Assembly (NCBI GenBank): GCA_030917125.1
Contig: JAUPVH010000022.1
Location: 1-6,201, forward strand
From: Patescibacteria group bacterium
GTDB lineage: Bacteria > Patescibacteriota > Saccharimonadia > CAILAD01 > GCA-016700035
Length of the DNA: 6,201 nucleotides
Direction: 5' to 3'
The position numbers were made by a program, and so were the translations under genes. Numbering within the stretch: the stretch's first letter is position 1; the number at the start of each line of letters is the position of its first letter. This document shows, piece by piece, positions 1-5,978 of the stretch. The notes below the pieces were generated by a model. The model saw only the letters and a program-made list of their open reading frames with translations. It was not told the DNA's origin and did not search any database.

Positions 1-2
1 AT

Positions 3-503
3 CCCTATGACTATCACCAGTTCGACACCCAGAGCCGCGTCTTCGGCGCATTCGACGACGACGTCTGCATCGGTGCTCTTCGGGTGGTGTCTCAGGCACC
101 ACTCATCCCGCCGGTGCTGACCGACTGCAAGGTCTGGGAACTCCAGTACTGGCAGTCGATGGGGAATCAGTTCGCAGAACTGGCCACCCAGGCTGTCGAG
201 AAGCCATACCGCCACCAGATGGTGGGCCTCATGCTGATCCGCGCTGCATACACGGATGCACGTATCCAAGGTGTCACTGCCTTTGCTTTCGTTACTGAGC
301 CGGAATACGTAGAGTACCTCAATAATGAGGTGCACTTTGTTTGCCGGCAGATTGGCGACATTGGCTTCAAGGGCTGGGAGTGTGCACCTTACGTTCACGT
401 CTTCGATGAGGTGGAGACCAAGCTCGCTGCCACCGATCCTGACAGCTTCAACTGGTTTACCGCAGGGGTGCCTGACGAGCTACTCGCCGTTGAACGACCC
501 TGA
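3..503 (+). CDS. GNAT-fold N-acyltransferase, acyl-homoserine-lactone synthase/FeeM-like (5' partial)
   Basis: The frame is open from the left edge, so the true start lies outside the window; 166 residues are visible, ending in TGA. An internal GTG at 84 is not a credible start because the conserved domain already runs upstream of it (RVFGAFDDDVCIGALRVV). The sequence resembles the GNAT-like acyltransferases that include LuxI-type autoinducer synthases and FeeM-type N-acyl amino acid synthases. It has a strand with a G-x-x-R-V turn, a P-rich loop (APLIPPVL), then a W-E-L triad (visible residues 45-47) like the WEL-x-R strand of LuxI. A helix follows (QMVGLMLIRAAYTDARIQG), then a strand and a C-terminal G-F-K-G-W region. 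Members join an acyl group from acyl-ACP or acyl-CoA to an amine acceptor; the substrate here cannot be read. A plain GNAT acetyltransferase is the main alternative. Base composition is higher in GC than the downstream genes. A terminator follows 6 bases after the stop, so it is not co-transcribed with the kinase. Confidence 0.55.
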   Translation, partial: PYDYHQFDTQSRVFGAFDDDVCIGALRVVSQAPLIPPVLTDCKVWELQYWQSMGNQFAELATQAVEKPYRHQMVGLMLIRAAYTDARIQGVTAFAFVTEPEYVEYLNNEVHFVCRQIGDIGFKGWECAPYVHVFDEVETKLAATDPDSFNWFTAGVPDELLAVERP

Positions 504-509
504 TCCATC

Positions 510-547
510 GGGTGTAAGTCTTTCGAGGCTTACACCCATTCTTTTTA
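510..547 (+). terminator. Rho-independent terminator with UUCG loop
   Basis: A 12-pair stem (510-521 with 526-537; one U-G wobble, otherwise Watson-Crick) closes a TTCG tetraloop at 522-525. It is followed by a T-rich tract (539-547). It sits 6 bases after the stop of the acyltransferase fragment and so ends that transcript. Its T tract overlaps the presumed -35 region of the kinase promoter. Confidence 0.9.
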
Positions 548-572
548 TATTAAGCCTACTTTTAGGTATGAT
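544..572 (+). promoter_or_regulatory. Probable sigma70-type promoter of the histidine kinase
   Basis: The -10 hexamer TATGAT lies at 567-572 (5 of 6 match to TATAAT). A weak -35 candidate, TTTATA, lies at 544-549 with a 17-base spacer. The expected transcription start, about 7 bases after the hexamer, coincides with the ATG at 580, implying a leaderless mRNA. The promoter lies directly downstream of the terminator at 510-547. Confidence 0.55.
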
Positions 573-579
573 AGAGGTA

Positions 580-2778
580 ATGTTTAAGCCTCAACTCTTT
601 TTCTATATCCCTACTATCGTATTGACGGTAGTTTTGGGGCTAATCGTTTTTCTTAATAATCCAAAGAAATTAACTAACCGTATCTTTCTGCTTTTTAGTA
701 TAGGAATATTCGGTTGGCTGGTGGCTCAGTTTGTTGCAGACATTGTCGGTAATATCGAATTATCACTAGCATTCATCCGCGTAACTGTCGCAGTATCAAT
801 TTATATTGGCTTTACATTCGTGGCACTTATTGACGCTTTAGCAAAAGAAGATAAGCCAAACAAAAAGTTGTGGTTGTATTCCGGCTTGGGCTTTATGTTG
901 CTTTTGCCAGTTGCATTCTTGCCGACCACCGTGGAGTCGGTGACTCAGAAAAATTGGGGAGTAGAGGCAACATACGGAGATACATATGCTGTTTTTCTTT
1001 TGTATTCAATCTCAATCTTTCTTTTTACATTGTACTTGGCTTTTTTCAGAAAAAATCAACAGTCTAGTCGCGCAAGGACTCAGATTTTATTCGTTTATAT
1101 GGGGATTGCGATAACTTTACTCGTAAATATATTCGGTAATTTCATCCTGCTGCCGTTTGGTTTACCCCAGCAATTTGGGGTTGCGATGAGTGTTGCGGCG
1201 GTTCTATTTATTGTGGGCTTTACTGGTTATGCAATTCTCAAGCACCGCCTCTTTAATATTCGTGCCGTCGTTGCTCGATCGTTAGCGTATGTGTTCTCCA
1301 TCGGTGCTTTTGCCTTCCTGTACGCTTTTCTGGCCTTCGGATTGGCGCAAGGAGTCTTTCTCAAAAACATTCTCACTACTGAGCTCTCGCGTGAGATCTT
1401 TAACGTGGTGCTGGCGGTGCTGTTGGCCTTCACGTTCCCGACGATTCGTCGCTTTTTCGAAAAGATTACCGATCGGGTGTTTTACCGTGATCGCTATGAT
1501 CCACAGCAACTTGTATCGGATATTGGTCGAGTGCTGGCATCGGAAATTCTTCTCGAGCAACTATCCAGTAAGGTGCTAGCAATTATCGACGCGCAAATGC
1601 GTTTGGCGACCAGCAACATAGTAGTGATGGGTGAGGATGGGATCTTTTACCAAACTCATGCTGATAAAATTCAGCAGCTATATCACGCACCGGAGCTTGC
1701 CAAGTTTAATAAGGGCACCACGATTGTTGATGAACTTACAGACATAGGTAAGCGTGAAATATTAGAACGGCATAATGTGCGGGCGGTTTTCCCGCTGCGC
1801 ACCAAAGAATCGTTTGTTGGTTATTTGCTGTTGGGCGAGAAGCAGTCGGGGGATATTTTTTCGACCCAAGACGTGCAGACGTTGCAGATTATTTCTGACG
1901 AACTGGCGATTGCAATTAACAACGCGCGCTCTTACCAGGAGATTCAGCGCTTTAACGAGACTTTGCGTGAAAAAGTTCGTTTGGCGACGGCCGAGTTGCG
2001 CCATGCAAATGTTGAGCTCAAAGAACTAGATAAGGCCAAAGATGAGTTCATCTCGATGGCCTCGCATCAACTCCGGACGCCGTTGACGGCCGTGCGTGGC
2101 TATACCTCTATGGTGATGGAAGGAGACTTCGGTAAGGTTTCTAAAGAGCAGAAGGAAACGCTTAAGCAGTCGTTTGATGCGGCGACGCGTATGACGCGTT
2201 TGGTGGATGATCTCTTGAATGTATCGCGTATTCAATCCGGCAAGTTTAAGATTGAGCGGGCTGAAGTAGACCTTAACAAAGTATTGCCAGAAGAAGTCAG
2301 TATGCTTGCTACAGCAGCCGAAATGAAGCACGTCGACATTACACTTCATAAACCAAAGTCGCCAGTTCCAGTACTGCAAATTGATGAAGGCAAGACCAGA
2401 CAGTGCTTGATGAACATGATGGATAATGCAATCTATTATTCATCTACTGCCACAAGTGGCGGTAAAGTGGATGTGTACTTGGAGGCGGACGCGGACTGGG
2501 TGAGCTTTAAGGTGAAAGACAACGGCATTGGCGTACCGAAGGCCGAGCAGGCAAAATTATTCCAGAAGTTCTATCGTGCACCGAATGCTCAAAAGACCCG
2601 TCCTGATGGTACTGGCCTTGGATTGTTCTTGGTAGGTAGGGTAACGAAAGATCAGGGCGGCGAGATTATTTTTGAGAGCGAAGAAGGCAAGGGTTCAACC
2701 TTTGGCTTTAAGTTGCCTGTGAAAGCTGCGGGTGAGGATTTGAGTGCGGCTGCTAAGTCGGAAGTTGCGGTAAAGTAA
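580..2778 (+). CDS. Membrane sensor histidine kinase (multi-TM, GAF, HisKA, HATPase_c)
   Basis: A 732-residue inner-membrane sensor kinase that autophosphorylates on His and passes phosphate to a response regulator. About nine membrane segments are visible near residues 7-25, 35-56, 64-87, 97-115, 136-156, 168-191, 199-220, 235-257 and 273-289. The first seven resemble the HisKA_7TM N-terminal sensor region. A GAF-like domain follows (about 315-450), then a charged coiled coil (about 450-490). The H-box is SHQLRTPLT with phospho-acceptor His496. The ATPase part has N-box NMMDNA (Asn612, Asn616), G1 DNGIGVP (647-653), F-box FQKFYR (661-666) and G2 GTGLGL (677-682). All catalytic motifs are intact. 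The frame is open upstream to 325 but that stretch overlaps the previous gene. An ATG at 568 lies inside the -10 box, so 580 is preferred. The ligand is unknown; the receiver at 3709 is a plausible partner. Confidence 0.93.
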   Translation: MFKPQLFFYIPTIVLTVVLGLIVFLNNPKKLTNRIFLLFSIGIFGWLVAQFVADIVGNIELSLAFIRVTVAVSIYIGFTFVALIDALAKEDKPNKKLWLYSGLGFMLLLPVAFLPTTVESVTQKNWGVEATYGDTYAVFLLYSISIFLFTLYLAFFRKNQQSSRARTQILFVYMGIAITLLVNIFGNFILLPFGLPQQFGVAMSVAAVLFIVGFTGYAILKHRLFNIRAVVARSLAYVFSIGAFAFLYAFLAFGLAQGVFLKNILTTELSREIFNVVLAVLLAFTFPTIRRFFEKITDRVFYRDRYDPQQLVSDIGRVLASEILLEQLSSKVLAIIDAQMRLATSNIVVMGEDGIFYQTHADKIQQLYHAPELAKFNKGTTIVDELTDIGKREILERHNVRAVFPLRTKESFVGYLLLGEKQSGDIFSTQDVQTLQIISDELAIAINNARSYQEIQRFNETLREKVRLATAELRHANVELKELDKAKDEFISMASHQLRTPLTAVRGYTSMVMEGDFGKVSKEQKETLKQSFDAATRMTRLVDDLLNVSRIQSGKFKIERAEVDLNKVLPEEVSMLATAAEMKHVDITLHKPKSPVPVLQIDEGKTRQCLMNMMDNAIYYSSTATSGGKVDVYLEADADWVSFKVKDNGIGVPKAEQAKLFQKFYRAPNAQKTRPDGTGLGLFLVGRVTKDQGGEIIFESEEGKGSTFGFKLPVKAAGEDLSAAAKSEVAVK

Positions 2779-2787
2779 CAGTTTATA

Positions 2788-2823
2788 AAACCCCATACCT
2801 GATGTTATGGGTTTAGTTTTCTT
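2788..2823 (+). terminator. Rho-independent terminator after the histidine kinase
   Basis: The left arm AAACCCCATA (2788-2797) pairs with TATGGGTTT (2806-2814), leaving one bulged C and an 8-base loop. The T-rich run TTTTCTT (2817-2823) follows. It begins 9 bases after the kinase stop and isolates the kinase from the BtpA-like gene. Confidence 0.75.
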
Positions 2824-2835
2824 CAAAGTTTAAGA

Positions 2836-2841
2836 TATACT
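2836..2841 (+). promoter_or_regulatory. Probable -10 box of the BtpA-like gene
   Basis: TATACT (5 of 6 match to TATAAT) lies between the kinase terminator and the next start codon. No convincing -35 is seen; TTAGTT at 2813-2818 is at 17 bases but is a poor match. The expected start near 2848-2849 leaves a leader of only about 7 bases, and no Shine-Dalgarno sequence precedes the ATG at 2856. Confidence 0.55.
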
Positions 2842-2855
2842 ACAAAGCATTATTT

Positions 2856-3653
2856 ATGGATAAACTCAGCAAATCAGTTATTGGTGCCTTACACCTCGCT
2901 CCGTTACAAGGGTATGAGGGTTTTCCCGGTTACGAAAAAATAGAAGAGCTTGCGCTTGTGGACTTAAAGTCTTTTCAAGATGGCGGAATTGATGCTGTAA
3001 TTTTTGAAAATAATTATGATTTGCCGCATTCGGAGCATATTACCGAAGCGAATTACAAAATTATGCTTGATGTAGGTAAGCAGCTTAAGCAGAATGCGCA
3101 GGTTCCACTTGGAGTAAACGTTTTATGGAATGACCATACGTCAGCACTAAAGCTCGCCAAAGGAATTGGCTTAGACTTCATACGCGTACCAGTTTTTGTA
3201 GATACCGTGAAGACGAGTTATGGCATTTTTGAGGGAGTCGGAAAGCGAGTAGCTGAATTGCGCAATGAACTCGGAATTGACGACGTTAAAATATATGCTG
3301 ACATTCATGTAAAGCATGCAGTTAATGTATCAATAGAAACCATAGAGGAGTCTGCGGATATGGCAATTGATGCCGGGGCGGATGGAATTATTCTGACAGG
3401 TAAATGGACAGGTGATTCGCCCGACACAGTTGAGCTGAAAAGGGTTCGTACTGCTGTAGGTGATTTTCCGATTATTGTTGGGAGCGGTGCTGATAAGGAC
3501 AATATTCAGCAGCTTTTTGAGGTTGCTGATGCGACTATTGTTTCAACTTCATTAAAAGACGGTGTAGTTGATGCAGCGCATACGAATTTAGCGAGCTGGG
3601 AGCAAAGAATTTCTGAAGAGAAAGTTCGGGAGTTTATGGATGCAGTTCGTTAG
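2856..3653 (+). CDS. BtpA/SgcQ family TIM-barrel protein
   Basis: The 265-residue protein matches the BtpA/SgcQ family over its whole length, so it is complete. Visible family blocks are VIGALHLAPLQG (8-19), GGIDAVIFENNYDLP (43-57), GVNVLWND (86-93), DFIRVPVF (107-114), IYADIHVKHA (146-155), GADGIILTGKWTGD (174-187), IIVGSGADKDN (206-216) and IVSTSLKDG (228-236). These are the strand ends of a (beta/alpha)8 barrel, with a C-terminal GSG phosphate-binding-like loop. No signal peptide or membrane segment is seen, so it is cytoplasmic. Cyanobacterial BtpA affects photosystem I accumulation and SgcQ lies in a sugar operon, but no reaction is firmly established for the family. A photosystem role makes no sense here; an enzyme acting on a phosphorylated small molecule is the reasonable inference. 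The start at 2856 is the first ATG after the promoter. The TAG stop is backed by an immediate in-frame TGA. The gene lies between a kinase and a receiver but has its own promoter and no clear terminator. Confidence 0.9.
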   Translation: MDKLSKSVIGALHLAPLQGYEGFPGYEKIEELALVDLKSFQDGGIDAVIFENNYDLPHSEHITEANYKIMLDVGKQLKQNAQVPLGVNVLWNDHTSALKLAKGIGLDFIRVPVFVDTVKTSYGIFEGVGKRVAELRNELGIDDVKIYADIHVKHAVNVSIETIEESADMAIDAGADGIILTGKWTGDSPDTVELKRVRTAVGDFPIIVGSGADKDNIQQLFEVADATIVSTSLKDGVVDAAHTNLASWEQRISEEKVREFMDAVR

Positions 3654-3662
3654 TGAGGTAAT

Positions 3663-3678
3663 GTGGCTACCTAGCCAC
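3663..3678. repeat. Perfect palindrome over the receiver promoter, possible operator
   Basis: GTGGCTA (3663-3669) and TAGCCAC (3672-3678) are exact reverse complements separated by CC. No T-run follows, so it is a poor intrinsic terminator for the BtpA-like gene. The right arm covers the -35 position of the promoter with TATAAT at 3695-3700, which fits a dimeric regulator site. Confidence 0.5.
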
Positions 3679-3694
3679 CAGATAGGATAAGCGG

Positions 3695-3700
3695 TATAAT
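3695..3700 (+). promoter_or_regulatory. Consensus -10 box of the response regulator
   Basis: An exact TATAAT ends 8 bases before the ATG at 3709. Transcription would be expected to start at or next to that A, giving a leaderless mRNA; no Shine-Dalgarno sequence is present. The -35 position (3672-3677) has no consensus and overlaps the palindrome, suggesting activation or other regulation. Confidence 0.7.
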
Positions 3701-3708
3701 TGGTTGCA

Positions 3709-4131
3709 ATGGAAGGTGATACACAGAAGGCTGCTGTTCCGGCAGCAAATGAAAAGGCTGATGTCGTCGTCGTTGAAGACGACCCGTTTATTTCGCGTAT
3801 GTATCAAGTAAAGCTTGCCAAGGCTGGCTATCACATCGCGATGGGCGTGAATGGCCGGGAGGCAGTCGCGCTTATTACTCAACACCAACCGCGCTTGGCT
3901 TTGGTGGACATTAATATGCCCGAGATGACTGGGATAGAGGCGGTGAATCAGCTCAAGAACGATGGCTATGATTTTTCGCGCACCAAAATTGTTTTTTTGA
4001 CCAATTCAAACAATCCCAACGACATCGAAAAAGCTAAGTCGATGGGGGCCGATTATCTTATTAAGGCCGATCAAACCCCGCGGGGAGTTTTGGAGTTGAT
4101 TCGTCAAAAGCTCGGCGAAGTGTCTAGTTAA
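3709..4131 (+). CDS. Single-domain response regulator (receiver only)
   Basis: A 140-residue cytoplasmic protein with one CheY-like receiver domain (about residues 18-136) and no output domain. The acidic pocket is Glu23-Asp24-Asp25 (VVVVEDDPF) and the phospho-acceptor is Asp67 in LVDINMPEMTG. The switch Thr is Thr98 (VFLTNSN) and the conserved Lys is Lys119 (YLIKAD). The full active set is present, so it should be phosphorylated. About 17 polar residues precede the domain. An in-frame TTG at 3700 would begin inside the -10 box, so the ATG at 3709 is chosen. With no DNA-binding part it must act by protein contact or as a phosphorelay intermediate. The kinase at 580-2778 is the obvious candidate donor in this window, although another gene separates them. 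Stand-alone receivers of this style are common in Patescibacteria. Transcription may continue into the pgk cluster since no clear terminator follows. Confidence 0.92.
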   Translation: MEGDTQKAAVPAANEKADVVVVEDDPFISRMYQVKLAKAGYHIAMGVNGREAVALITQHQPRLALVDINMPEMTGIEAVNQLKNDGYDFSRTKIVFLTNSNNPNDIEKAKSMGADYLIKADQTPRGVLELIRQKLGEVSS

Positions 4132-4134
4132 GCA

Positions 4135-4172
4135 CCTGTAAGCATAAGCGAGTTGCGCTTGCTTCGGTCAGG
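4135..4172 (+). other. Possible RNA stem-loop masking a Shine-Dalgarno sequence
   Basis: AAGCG (4146-4150) pairs with CGCTT (4156-4160) around a 5-base loop. After a 2-base bulge, AAGC (4140-4143) pairs with GCTT (4161-4164). Farther out, CCTG (4135-4138) can pair with CAGG (4169-4172), part of the AGGAG motif before the next gene. No T tract follows, so it is not a standard terminator. This pairing was found by eye only. Confidence 0.3.
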
Positions 4173-4187
4173 AGATAGACTAAGAAC

Positions 4188-4424
4188 ATGCAGTTGATCG
4201 ATCTCGGCATGTTTTTAGTGATATTTTTGGTGTTCTATTTGCTGGGGGCTGGGTTCGTCAAAATTATTCATCTCATTCGCAAGGACAAGAGTAAGAACTA
4301 TCGCATAGGGGTAGTAATTTTTGCCCTGCTCGTTGCCGCAATGATTACGTACAACAATCTCGGCCGCTGGGATAGTCGCTATGCGGATCCGGCACAACTT
4401 TTTCAAACCCAGGAAGGAAATTAG
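4188..4424 (+). CDS. Small two-TM membrane protein, unknown function
   Basis: I do not recognise this 78-residue protein. It has two hydrophobic segments (about residues 6-27 and 40-56) joined by a strongly basic loop (RKDKSKNYR, 31-39). By the positive-inside rule this puts the loop in the cytoplasm and both ends outside. The C-terminal 20 residues are polar (NNLGRWDSRYADP). An in-frame TAG at 4176 prevents an upstream start. The ATG at 4188 has AGGAG 13 bases before it, a long spacing, so the ATG at 4209 (7 residues later) cannot be fully excluded. Its stop codon TAG abuts the ATG of pgk with no gap, indicating one transcript and probably translational coupling. That tight link and the clean membrane topology argue that it is a real gene and not a chance frame. 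No enzyme motif is visible. Confidence 0.7.
   Translation: MQLIDLGMFLVIFLVFYLLGAGFVKIIHLIRKDKSKNYRIGVVIFALLVAAMITYNNLGRWDSRYADPAQLFQTQEGN
4411..4418 (+). promoter_or_regulatory. Shine-Dalgarno sequence of pgk
   Basis: AGGAAGGA lies within the end of the preceding small gene, 6 bases before the ATG at 4425. It confirms that start and contrasts with the SD-less starts of the promoter-proximal genes. Confidence 0.85.
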
Positions 4425-5603
4425 ATGACACAAATGAAGAAGCTTGAGGATTTAATCGTACGCGACAAACGCGTGTTGGTGCGGGTCGACTTTAACGTGC
4501 CGATTCATAATGGGCGCGTGACCGATGAGCTACGTATTGAAGCGGCTTTGCCAACTATCCAATACCTACTCAGCCAGCGGGCTAAGGTAATTCTGGCGAG
4601 CCACTTGGGTCGTCCAGATGGTAAGCCAGATCAGAAATATTCACTCGAACCAGTGGCGGTATTGTTGTCTAAACTGCTAAAGCGCGAAGTGTTATTTTTG
4701 CACGACTGTGTTGGCGAAGACATTGAAGAGAAAGTGATGCAAATGCGTTCAGGCCAAGTGGCGCTTTTAGAAAATCTACGTTATCACGCCGAAGAAGAGG
4801 CGGGGGATGCCACCTTTGCACGCGGACTGGCAAACTTGGGTGAGGTGTATGTGGATGATGCGTTTGCGGTGGCGCATCGAGCACATGCCTCAGTGGTGGG
4901 GGTTCCCAAGCTTTTACCTCATGCCGCTGGAAAGTTATTGCAAGCTGAGGTCTCTACGCTCACAGGCCTGATGGCAGCACCAAAAAAGCCGTTTGTGGCA
5001 ATTATTGGTGGCGCGAAGATATCTGACAAAATTGAATTCATGAAGAACCTCATGAAGAAAGCCGATACCATAGTGATTTCTGGAGCGATGGCGAATACCT
5101 TCCTTGCCGCGCAGGGGCATAATATGCGCGAGAGTGTGTTAGATAAAAAAGGTTTTGCGGTGGCGCGTGAAATTTTAGCGACTGCCCAACGCAAAAATAT
5201 TGAAGTCATTTTACCGGTTGATGTAGTGGTGGCTTCGAGCCCATCCTCCAAGCGTACGCGAACTGTTACCGTCGGGCAGCTTGATGATGGTGATATGGCG
5301 CTTGATATTGGGCCAGCCAGCACCACAAATATTCATGTGGCCCTGCAGGATGCGCAGACTATTTTTTGGAATGGAACACTTGGCTACACCGAAGAAGAGG
5401 CCTTTCGTACCGCTTCAACTGCGGTTGCCAAAACCATTGCAAGCTCTAAGGCGCTTTCGGTGATTGGTGGTGGCGACACAGCTGGCTTTATAGATTCAAT
5501 TGGCATGAATAGTAAGTTTGGGTTTGTTTCAACTGGTGGCGGAGCTGCCCTCGAGTTGTTGTCGGGTAAAAAATTACCAGCGGTAGTGGCATTAAGTAGG
5601 TAG
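4425..5603 (+). CDS. pgk: Phosphoglycerate kinase
   Basis: This 392-residue cytoplasmic enzyme has the usual bacterial length. It transfers phosphate between 1,3-bisphosphoglycerate and ADP, giving 3-phosphoglycerate and ATP in lower glycolysis. The N-domain carries the PGK signature RVLVRVDFNVP (16-26) with Asp22 and Asn24. Substrate-binding Arg37, His60 and Arg63 (SHLGRP), Arg119 (LLENLRYH) and Arg152 are all present. The nucleotide domain has GGAKISDK (195-202, Lys198 and Lys202), a D-x-G-P element (DIGP, 294-297), WNGTLGYTE (315-323), GGGDT (348-352) and STGGGA (369-374). The usual WNGPMGVFE block is altered: Thr replaces Pro, Leu replaces Met, and Tyr-Thr replaces Val-Phe. The Glu323 position is kept, so activity is expected. 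The start is set by AGGAAGGA at 6 bases. The gene directly follows a two-TM protein and is 6 bases before a one-TM protein, both on the same transcript. Confidence 0.97.
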   Translation: MTQMKKLEDLIVRDKRVLVRVDFNVPIHNGRVTDELRIEAALPTIQYLLSQRAKVILASHLGRPDGKPDQKYSLEPVAVLLSKLLKREVLFLHDCVGEDIEEKVMQMRSGQVALLENLRYHAEEEAGDATFARGLANLGEVYVDDAFAVAHRAHASVVGVPKLLPHAAGKLLQAEVSTLTGLMAAPKKPFVAIIGGAKISDKIEFMKNLMKKADTIVISGAMANTFLAAQGHNMRESVLDKKGFAVAREILATAQRKNIEVILPVDVVVASSPSSKRTRTVTVGQLDDGDMALDIGPASTTNIHVALQDAQTIFWNGTLGYTEEEAFRTASTAVAKTIASSKALSVIGGGDTAGFIDSIGMNSKFGFVSTGGGAALELLSGKKLPAVVALSR

Positions 5604-5606
5604 GAG
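5602..5606 (+). promoter_or_regulatory. Shine-Dalgarno sequence of the one-TM protein gene
   Basis: AGGAG overlaps the pgk stop codon. It lies 3 bases before the ATG at 5610 and 6 bases before the second ATG at 5613. The spacing therefore favours 5613, although both are possible. Confidence 0.6.
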
Positions 5607-5609
5607 AAC

Positions 5610-5960
5610 ATGATGGTGGCTAAAAAACCGACTCAAAAGAAAACCTCTAAAGTTCATAAGTTTGTCGGCCGCGATAAAATCGAGGCGCATCTTTCGCAGC
5701 AGGACCGAACCTATCGTTTTCTGTTCTTCTTAAGCTTTAGCTTGAATGTTATCTGGTTTATGATTTTTCTCTTTATGCTGTATTGGCTCTACACTCCGGC
5801 GAGCGATAATGTAATTATTAATAATGGGATTAAGCGTTACTGTGATCCGAATGGTAAAGCCGCGAAGTTCTACCAAAACCCTGAAAACACCAATGAGCCT
5901 AGTCGAGATGTTTGGCAGCGGGTGTGTGAAGGTCCATCGGCTTCCAGTGCGAACGAATAA
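5610..5960 (+). CDS. Small one-TM membrane protein, unknown function
   Basis: I do not recognise this protein of 116 residues (115 if the second Met is used, which suits the SD spacing better). The N-terminal 36 residues are basic and hydrophilic (many Lys, then QQDRTYR). One strong membrane span lies at about residues 37-61, rich in Phe, Leu and Trp. A polar tail of about 55 residues follows. The basic N-terminus places that end in the cytoplasm and the tail outside. The tail holds the only two cysteines, Cys78 and Cys106, which could form a disulfide. The stretch YCDPNGKAAKFYQNP has no family signature that I know. The gene is 6 bases after pgk and ends just before a terminator, so it is the last gene of this operon. 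Low-complexity Ser/Ala residues end the protein. Confidence 0.75.
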   Translation: MMVAKKPTQKKTSKVHKFVGRDKIEAHLSQQDRTYRFLFFLSFSLNVIWFMIFLFMLYWLYTPASDNVIINNGIKRYCDPNGKAAKFYQNPENTNEPSRDVWQRVCEGPSASSANE

Positions 5961-5978
5961 CTTATAGCTAGCGACTTT

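Noticed and set aside
325..579. Upstream extension of the histidine kinase frame to an ATG at 325
   Set aside because: It overlaps the acyltransferase in another frame, crosses a strong terminator, and its translation has no kinase-like or membrane character until about 568.
501..587. Readthrough of the TGA at 501 as glycine (genetic code 25)
   Set aside because: A strong terminator follows at once, and the conserved genes contain no in-frame TGA where glycine is expected, so the standard code fits.
1227..1579. Open frames on both strands inside the kinase gene
   Set aside because: They are shadows of the kinase reading frame, rich in Arg/Ser or Cys with no coherent domain and no start signals.
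3661..3690. Nine-codon frame (ATG to TAA) preceded by TGAGG, between the BtpA-like gene and the receiver
   Set aside because: The GAGG is only 2 bases from the ATG, the peptide is tiny, and the stretch is better explained by the palindrome and the receiver promoter.
4140..4164. Hairpin after the receiver gene as an intrinsic terminator
   Set aside because: No T tract follows the stem (CGGTCAGG instead), so standard termination is unlikely.
4669..5326. Minus-strand open frames within pgk, up to 135 codons
   Set aside because: The overlapping plus strand encodes a full phosphoglycerate kinase with all motifs; the opposite frames have no recognisable features.
4789..5401. Two copies of CCGAAGAAGAGGC within pgk
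   Set aside because: Both encode Glu-Glu-Glu-Ala stretches in frame at separate parts of the enzyme; codon coincidence explains them.
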